Below are positions 59,307 through 64,000 of a DNA stretch of 64,000 nt, piece by piece. Under the pieces are notes generated by a model. That model worked only from the letters and a program-made list of their open reading frames with translations. It did no database searches and was not told the DNA's origin. The position numbers and the translations under genes are program-made. Within the stretch, counting starts at the first letter, position 1, and each line of letters starts with the position of its first letter. The stretch comes from Paramagnetospirillum caucaseum (lineage in GTDB: Bacteria > Pseudomonadota > Alphaproteobacteria > Rhodospirillales > Magnetospirillaceae): positions 1 to 64,000 of the forward strand of contig NZ_AONQ01000019.1 in NCBI RefSeq assembly GCF_000342045.1, in the 5' to 3' direction.

Positions 59307-60650
59307 TCATTTCGCCGCCAGTTCCACCAGCCGGGCGGGCGAGGCGTCGCCCTTGGCCGAGGGAAGCAGCAGACGGGCGGCGGCGGCGCGCTCGGCGGGC
59401 GTGAAGGTGCCCAGCGCCTTCAGGGCCTCGGTCCTGGCCTTGGACCCGCCGTCGAAGCCGGTGGCGGAAACGGCGTGCCAGCGGGCCGCCTCGGCCCGGG
59501 CCGGAGCTCCACCCTCCACCTCGCGGATCAGCGCCAGCAACTGGGCCGAGGGGGCATGGCGGCGCCGGGCCGACACTTCCGCCATGGCGGCGGCCTTGCC
59601 CAGCAATTCCGGCAGCTTGGTCATCTCCATGGCCGAGCGCTGGGCGGTGCGGCACAATTCGGTCAGGGCCTCGGTGCGGAATCCGCTGGCCGGCAACGCC
59701 TCGGCTCCGGCCAGCAGGCGGTCCATCCAGCCCAGCGAGTCGGGATGGACCGGGCTGAAATCCTTTTGCGCGAACGGCATGTTGGACAGCCGGTCGCGCC
59801 GTGTGGCCGGATCGGTCACCTTGGACAGCGAGACGAAGGCGGCGGCGGGATCGTCGGAGCGGATGCGGGCACCGTAGAGCACCAGGGACGCCGCGTCGCG
59901 CCGCGACGGCTCGGTCAGGGCGTCCACCTCGGGCTCCAGCAGGGCGGCCAGGGCCAGTGCCCCCTTCTTCGCCTGACCCATGGCCAGGGATTCCAGCGCC
60001 ACCAACCCGCTCTCCAGCCGTGCCCCGGCCTCGGCCAGCGCCTTGACCGCCGCGATGGCCTCGTCGGCCGTCGCCCCGGCCTCGGGCTGCTTGCGCGCGG
60101 CCATCAGACCGGCGGTGTGGGCCAGCAGCCGGGCACGCAGCACCGGATCGACCACCCGCGCCAGGGACAGGGCGGCGGCCGGGTCGCGGCGCTTGACCTC
60201 GGCATCGATGCGGTAGCGGGCGATGGACTCGGTCATCTCGCGCACCAGGGCGGGATCGTCCACCCATTGCGGCCGCTCGGTCACCGCGTCGAGGACGCGC
60301 AGCCCCTGGCCGTCATCGGCGGCGTCGACCCCATCCAGGCCGGGCTTGAGGAAGACCTCGACCACCTTGGCGGATTTCAGCGTGTCGGCCGGCCAGAAGG
60401 CATCGGGGCCGCAGGGCAGTTGGAACGACAGGGGCTGATCCGCCACGGCCTTGCCGGCGAAGACCTTGCGCACCGTGCCGCCGACCCGGCAGGCGGAGCC
60501 CAGGACCTCGACCCCCGACACCTGAACCTGCACATGGCTTTCGGCGGCCAGGCGGCGGGCGACGTAGTTGCGCGTCTCCATCCCCGCCCCGGCCGCCAGG
60601 GCCGAGGTGGACGACAACAGCAGCAGGACGAGCGGAACCGTGCGCTTCAT
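59307..60650 (-). CDS. Exported hypothetical protein, helical repeat-rich
   Basis: A 447-residue protein with a signal peptide (MKRTVPLVLLLLSSTSALAA, cleavage near residue 20). An N-terminal segment with two cysteines (VLGSACRVGG, LPCGPDAFW; a possible disulphide) resembles a small sugar- or ligand-binding region. Residues about 140-440 are Ala/Leu-rich helical repeats with a loose TPR/HEAT look. Not recognised; no enzyme motif seen. ATG 60650 has GGGAGAGG upstream. It is on the strand opposite to the LpxR-like gene, whose stop lies 26 bp beyond its own. A periplasmic scaffold or assembly factor is conceivable. Confidence 0.72.
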   Translation of the reverse strand: MKRTVPLVLLLLSSTSALAAGAGMETRNYVARRLAAESHVQVQVSGVEVLGSACRVGGTVRKVFAGKAVADQPLSFQLPCGPDAFWPADTLKSAKVVEVFLKPGLDGVDAADDGQGLRVLDAVTERPQWVDDPALVREMTESIARYRIDAEVKRRDPAAALSLARVVDPVLRARLLAHTAGLMAARKQPEAGATADEAIAAVKALAEAGARLESGLVALESLAMGQAKKGALALAALLEPEVDALTEPSRRDAASLVLYGARIRSDDPAAAFVSLSKVTDPATRRDRLSNMPFAQKDFSPVHPDSLGWMDRLLAGAEALPASGFRTEALTELCRTAQRSAMEMTKLPELLGKAAAMAEVSARRRHAPSAQLLALIREVEGGAPARAEAARWHAVSATGFDGGSKARTEALKALGTFTPAERAAAARLLLPSAKGDASPARLVELAAK

Positions 60651-60725
60651 GACCTCTCCCCGGGCAATCTCGGCTGCCAACCTAACCCAGGCCGACCCCG
60701 CTGGGCTTGACTTGCGTCATGTGGG

Positions 60726-61748
60726 TCACAGGCCGAAGAAGCCGGCGATCTCGGCGGCGGCGCACACGCCCGCATTGACCACATACTCGCTCTCGCGGCC
60801 ACAGCCGGCGCCGGGCGCCACGGGGACAGCATGGCTCAGACCCGGCAACAGCCGCAATTCCACCACCGTTTCCGCCCCGCCCCGCGTGGCGGTCCAGACG
60901 GGATCGAAAGGCGGCGGGTTGCGGTGGGTCTGCTCGCAGGTGGTGAAGGCCGGCAGGGCGGCACCGTGCAGGCCGGCCCACTGAGCCGCCGTCTCCACCG
61001 CGTTGACGCAGGCCACGCTCTTGTCGGCATCGCCGTGCCAGACGGACAGGCGCGGCCATTTGGCGCGCGGCGGATGCTGGCGGGAAATCTCCGCCGCCCA
61101 GTCCTGGGGCCTGACCTCCGCCGGGCCTTCCATGCAGCCGAAGGCGCGCCGGACCTCGGGCGTGGCGAAATACGATCCGCCGGTCACCCCGCCGATGCGG
61201 GCGCAGCCCACCGGCACGCCGGCCATGGAGGCCCCGGCGGCGAAATCGTCGGGCAGGGCGGCCAGCAACACCTGGGCCATGGCGCCGCCGGCCGACAGAC
61301 CGACCACGAAATTGTCGCCGCCGGCCATGCCGTAGCTCTCGCGCGCTTTCATCACGGCCTGATGCAGGCGGCCGGTGATATTGCGCCCGGTGGGCTGCCG
61401 CTCCTCGGCATCGAACCACCACAGACAGTTGTTGCCGGGTGCGCCGGAGATGGAATCCTTGAACTCGGCGACCAGCAGGGCGAAGCCCCGCTTTTCCGCC
61501 AGGTCGCGCCAGCCGCTGTCCACGGCGAAGGGGATGCCCTCCTGCTTGCAGCCGTGCAGCAACAGAACCATCGGCCCCGGCCGCCCGCGGGCGGCGTCGG
61601 GGACATAGGCCTTGACCTCCAGGTTCCACCACCACAGCTGGCTGCCGCCGGCATGCAGGCCCGACACCGACTCGAACCCGGCGGCGGCGGTGGGCGCGGC
61701 CCACAGGGAAGCCACCGCCAGCAGCAGGGCGCCGAGACGCGATATCAT
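60726..61748 (-). CDS. Exported PHB depolymerase/feruloyl-esterase-like hydrolase (LpqC family)
   Basis: A 340-residue exported alpha/beta hydrolase. The signal peptide is MISRLGALLLAVASLWAAPT (then AAAG). Catalytic motifs are VGLSAGGAMAQVLLA (nucleophile Ser in a lipase box), DADKSVACVN (likely Asp region) and LSHAVPVAPG (likely His). LLLHGCKQEGIPFAVDSGWR is typical of the PHB-depolymerase/esterase family (a GCxQ oxyanion loop). It could attack polyhydroxybutyrate or plant-type esters outside the cell. Cysteines suggest disulphides. It lies 14 bp after the DyP peroxidase gene's stop on the same strand, so they may share a transcript. Confidence 0.87.
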   Translation of the reverse strand: MISRLGALLLAVASLWAAPTAAAGFESVSGLHAGGSQLWWWNLEVKAYVPDAARGRPGPMVLLLHGCKQEGIPFAVDSGWRDLAEKRGFALLVAEFKDSISGAPGNNCLWWFDAEERQPTGRNITGRLHQAVMKARESYGMAGGDNFVVGLSAGGAMAQVLLAALPDDFAAGASMAGVPVGCARIGGVTGGSYFATPEVRRAFGCMEGPAEVRPQDWAAEISRQHPPRAKWPRLSVWHGDADKSVACVNAVETAAQWAGLHGAALPAFTTCEQTHRNPPPFDPVWTATRGGAETVVELRLLPGLSHAVPVAPGAGCGRESEYVVNAGVCAAAEIAGFFGL

Positions 61749-61762
61749 GGTTGTGAAACTCC

Positions 61763-62662
61763 TCAGGACAGGGATTCCAGCAACTCCGCCGAGGGGGCGA
61801 AGAAGGCGGCTCCCGTCACCGGCCGGGTGAAGTCCAGCAGCCGGTCGTGGTGTCCGCCGCCCGAGGACAGCACCATGCGCTCGAGCATCTTGCGGAACGG
61901 TGCCGGGCTGGCGCAATAGGCGACGAAATAAAGGCCGTGCTCGGAGGTGGTGCCGTAGGGCATGGAATGGCGCAGGACTTCCAGTTCCTCGCCGTCCTCC
62001 TCGATCACCACGCGGGCGATGTGGGCGGACGGCGGCTTGACCTCCATCTCCTCGTCGGCCTCCTTGGTGCGGCCCACCGCCGCCTCCTGGTCGGACAGCG
62101 ACAGGGCCTCCCAACGGGGCAGATCGTGGACGTAGCGCTGCAGCGAGACGAAGCTGCCGCCGGCGAAGGGGCCGTCCTTGACCAGCGCCACTCCGGCCCG
62201 CTCGTCACCTTCCGGATTTTCGGTGCCGTCGACGAAGCCGGTCAGGTCGCGCTTGCCCAGATGGCGGAAGCCCATCACCTCCTCCACCACCCGCACGTGG
62301 GGGCCCAGCGCCCCCATCACCCGGCGGGCCAGCATCAGGTTGGCATCGGCGCGGGGCGAATGGATATGGAGGAACAGATCGGCCGGGGTGGCCGGCGCCT
62401 TGCGGCCGCCTTCGGCCAGGGGGGCGAAGGGCGCCAGGCCGTCCGGACATTCCCGGCTGGTCAGCCGGGTCCAGCAGGCCGCTCCGATGGCTACCGAACT
62501 GGCCAGGGCCGGCTCATCCAGCTGGGCGGCCAGGGCGGCGGTCAGGTCGGGCAGCGCGGCCAGGACGCGCCGCACCGGGCTTACGTCGCCATCGGCCAGC
62601 ACCAGGGTGAGGAACAGGGCGAAATCGCCGCCCTCCGCGCAGATGGCCGATTGGGGCGTCAT
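61763..62662 (-). CDS. Dye-decolorising (DyP-type) haem peroxidase
   Basis: A 299-residue DyP peroxidase. The distal haem motif GFVDGTENP is at 142-150 with the acid-base D145, the proximal haem ligand is likely H214 (PSAHIARVVI), and R231 lies in LRHSMPYGTTS. Such enzymes use H2O2 to oxidise aromatic compounds or protect against peroxide. No signal peptide and no encapsulin gene nearby, so it is a cytoplasmic enzyme unless packaged by an encapsulin elsewhere; the C-terminus does not look like an encapsulin-targeting tail. It lies 4 bp downstream of greA on the same strand. Confidence 0.93.
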   Translation of the reverse strand: MTPQSAICAEGGDFALFLTLVLADGDVSPVRRVLAALPDLTAALAAQLDEPALASSVAIGAACWTRLTSRECPDGLAPFAPLAEGGRKAPATPADLFLHIHSPRADANLMLARRVMGALGPHVRVVEEVMGFRHLGKRDLTGFVDGTENPEGDERAGVALVKDGPFAGGSFVSLQRYVHDLPRWEALSLSDQEAAVGRTKEADEEMEVKPPSAHIARVVIEEDGEELEVLRHSMPYGTTSEHGLYFVAYCASPAPFRKMLERMVLSSGGGHHDRLLDFTRPVTGAAFFAPSAELLESLS

Positions 62663-62666
62663 GGCC

Positions 62667-63140
62667 TCACCCGAACCGGACGTCGACGATCTCGTACGAC
62701 TTGGAACCGCCGGGCGCGGTGACCTCGACCGTGTCGCCCAGATGCTTGCCGATCAGGGCGCGCGCCAGGGGCGAGTGCACCGACATGCGGCCCGACTTGA
62801 TGTCGGCCTCGTGGGCGCCGACGATGGTGTAGACCACCTCGTCATCGGAATCCTCGTCGGCCAGGGTGACGGTGGCGCCGAAACGCACCTGATCGCCCGA
62901 CAGGGTGGCGATGTCGATCACCTGGGCGCGGGAGATGATGTCCTCCAGCTCGGAGACCCGGCCCTCGATGAAGCTCTGGCGTTCGCGCGCCGCGTGGTAT
63001 TCGGCGTTCTCGGACAGGTCGCCATGCTCGCGCGCCTCGGCGATGGCTCGGATGACCGCCTGGCGCTCGACATATTTGAGTGTCCTAAGCTCTTCCTCCA
63101 ACTGGGCAAGGCCAGCCGGAGTCATCGGTATCTTTTCCAT
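62667..63140 (-). CDS. greA: Transcription elongation factor GreA
   Basis: A 157-residue GreA starting [20 protein letters not shown]. The N-terminal coiled coil (about 1-75) carries the acidic tip residues near [14 protein letters not shown], which reach into the RNA polymerase secondary channel and stimulate cleavage of backtracked RNA. The C-terminal domain has [20 protein letters not shown] and [21 protein letters not shown] 63140 is used; a TTG one codon earlier opens the same frame. It follows carB by 17 bp on the same strand, the usual carAB-greA arrangement in alphaproteobacteria, so it is probably co-transcribed. Confidence 0.97.
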   Translation of the reverse strand: MEKIPMTPAGLAQLEEELRTLKYVERQAVIRAIAEAREHGDLSENAEYHAARERQSFIEGRVSELEDIISRAQVIDIATLSGDQVRFGATVTLADEDSDDEVVYTIVGAHEADIKSGRMSVHSPLARALIGKHLGDTVEVTAPGGSKSYEIVDVRFG

Positions 63141-63157
63141 CAAACGCCCCTACGCCC

Positions 63158-64000
63158 CTAGAACGACCCCTTAAAGTACGATTGCAGCGGCGCCACATCA
63201 AGCGTGCCGCAACGCATGGCCTCGATCGCCTCCACCGCCGCGCGGGCGCCGGCCACCGTGGTGTAGTGGGGAATGTTGTTGGTGAGAGCGGTGCGGCGGA
63301 TGGAGAAGCTGTCCTTCACCGCCTGGCTGCCCTCGGTGGTGTTGACCACCAGATGCACCTGGCCGTTCATCATGGCGTCGACGCAATGGGGGCGGCCTTC
63401 CAGCACCTTGTTGACGATGGTGACGCCGGTGACGCCCCGGTCCTTGAGGTAGAAGGCGGTGCCGTCGGTGGCCATCACCTTGAAGCCCATCTCCAGCAGG
63501 CGCCGGGCGATCTCGACCATGGCCGGCTTGTCGCCGTCCCTGACCGAGATGAAGGCGCCGCCCTCGGTGGGCAGGTGGGTGCCGGCCCCCAGCTGGCTCT
63601 TGGCGAAGGCCCGGGCGAAGTCGGAATCGATGCCCATCACCTCGCCGGTGGACTTCATTTCCGGCCCGAGCAGGATGTCGACGCCGGGGAAGCGGGCGAA
63701 GGGGAACACCGCCTCCTTCACCGCCACGTGCTTGAGCTCGGGACGGGTGGTGAGGCCGAAGGAGGCCAGGGTCTCGCCGGCCATGACGCGGGCGGCGATC
63801 TTGGCGATGGGCACGCCGGTGGCCTTGGCCACGAAGGGCACCGTGCGGGAAGCGCGCGGATTGACCTCCAGGATGTAGATGTCGCCGTCCTTGATGGCGT
63901 ACTGGCAGTTCATCAGGCCGACCACGTTCAGGGCCTTGGCCAGGGCCGCCGTCTGGCGCTCCAGTTCGGCGATGGTGGCCTTGTCCAGGGAGTAGGGCGG
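63158..64000 (-). CDS. carB: Carbamoyl-phosphate synthase large subunit (5' part outside window)
   Basis: The C-terminal 280 codons of CarB are present; the frame runs off the window's right edge ([20 protein letters not shown] is the first visible part). Recognisable motifs are [20 protein letters not shown] and [20 protein letters not shown] of the second ATP-grasp, [20 protein letters not shown], and the allosteric MGS domain with [19 protein letters not shown] and [10 protein letters not shown]-like endings. CarB makes carbamoyl phosphate for arginine and pyrimidines. greA follows 17 bp downstream. The gene appears normal. Confidence 0.97.
   Translation of the reverse strand, partial: PPYSLDKATIAELERQTAALAKALNVVGLMNCQYAIKDGDIYILEVNPRASRTVPFVAKATGVPIAKIAARVMAGETLASFGLTTRPELKHVAVKEAVFPFARFPGVDILLGPEMKSTGEVMGIDSDFARAFAKSQLGAGTHLPTEGGAFISVRDGDKPAMVEIARRLLEMGFKVMATDGTAFYLKDRGVTGVTIVNKVLEGRPHCVDAMMNGQVHLVVNTTEGSQAVKDSFSIRRTALTNNIPHYTTVAGARAAVEAIEAMRCGTLDVAPLQSYFKGSF

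Noticed and set aside
61763-62662. Encapsulin cargo system for the DyP peroxidase
   Set aside because: No encapsulin shell gene is adjacent and the C-terminus shows no clear targeting peptide.

Overview
The window is high-GC, tightly packed bacterial DNA. Gene content and style fit a motile, respiratory alphaproteobacterium of the Rhodospirillales, most likely Magnetospirillum/Paramagnetospirillum or a close relative. Pointers are the flagellin with FlaF-type regulators, a MucR/Ros zinc-finger protein, a fused indolepyruvate oxidoreductase, an NADP-malic enzyme/phosphotransacetylase hybrid, a hemerythrin-chemoreceptor fusion and many TPR-glycosyltransferases. The genus is inferred from style and family knowledge; no search was run. 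No magnetosome (mam/mms) gene is in this window.

Layout. (1) 1 to about 5,190 is the right end of an integrated element of lower GC: a 3'-5' exonuclease fragment, an RNase H-fold-like protein, a full NrdR repressor, HU, MucR-type and XRE-type regulators, a TumE/TumA-like toxin-antitoxin pair and a tyrosine integrase. Directly beyond it lies only the last 45 or so codons of dprA, so the element appears to have inserted into dprA, just upstream of topA. (2) 5.3-8.1 kb is topA. (3) 8.1-19.7 kb is a flagellar filament and glycosylation region: flagellin, a motility accessory factor (Maf/DUF115), TPR and GT-B type glycosyltransferases, two FlaF-family proteins around an uncharacterised coiled-coil gene with a sigma-28-like promoter, and a TPR-methyltransferase. 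(4) 19.8-26.6 kb holds tRNA-His, an aminotransferase, glnB-glnA behind a sigma-54-type promoter, lipB, tRNA-Leu and maeB. (5) 26.7-32.2 kb is a pseudaminic-acid (nonulosonate) pathway in two divergent operons. An SpsF-type protein sits in the place of PseF. Its product is the expected sugar donor for the Maf protein at 10.2 kb. (6) 32.3-39.1 kb holds an EF-G paralogue, an enoyl-CoA hydratase and a CoA-transferase separated by a dispersed repeat, and another TPR-glycosyltransferase. (7) 39.2-44.5 kb holds an Lrp regulator divergent from fused iorAB, and a YegD-like Hsp70. (8) 44.9-52.2 kb is an envelope and ion-homeostasis stretch: outer-membrane beta-barrel, Na+/H+ antiporter with a cyclic-nucleotide domain, small exported proteins, and a two-component system with its lipoprotein. 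(9) 52.5-64 kb holds acs, a hydrolase, a serine protease, the hemerythrin-chemoreceptor, an LpxR-like protein, an exported esterase, a DyP peroxidase, greA and the 3' part of carB.

How it fits together. The filament region and the pse cluster together would make and glycosylate flagellin. glnB/glnA, acs, maeB and iorAB are nitrogen and C2/C4/amino-acid metabolism suited to organic-acid growth. The hemerythrin receptor suggests taxis driven by oxygen or a similar ligand. The most unusual points are the disrupted dprA with its regulator-rich element, the sigma-28/FlaF locus with its uncharacterised coiled-coil gene, the duplicated module inside the flagellin, and the split pse cluster with SpsF. 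Gene starts were chosen from ribosome-binding sites and family starts; alternatives are stated where real.
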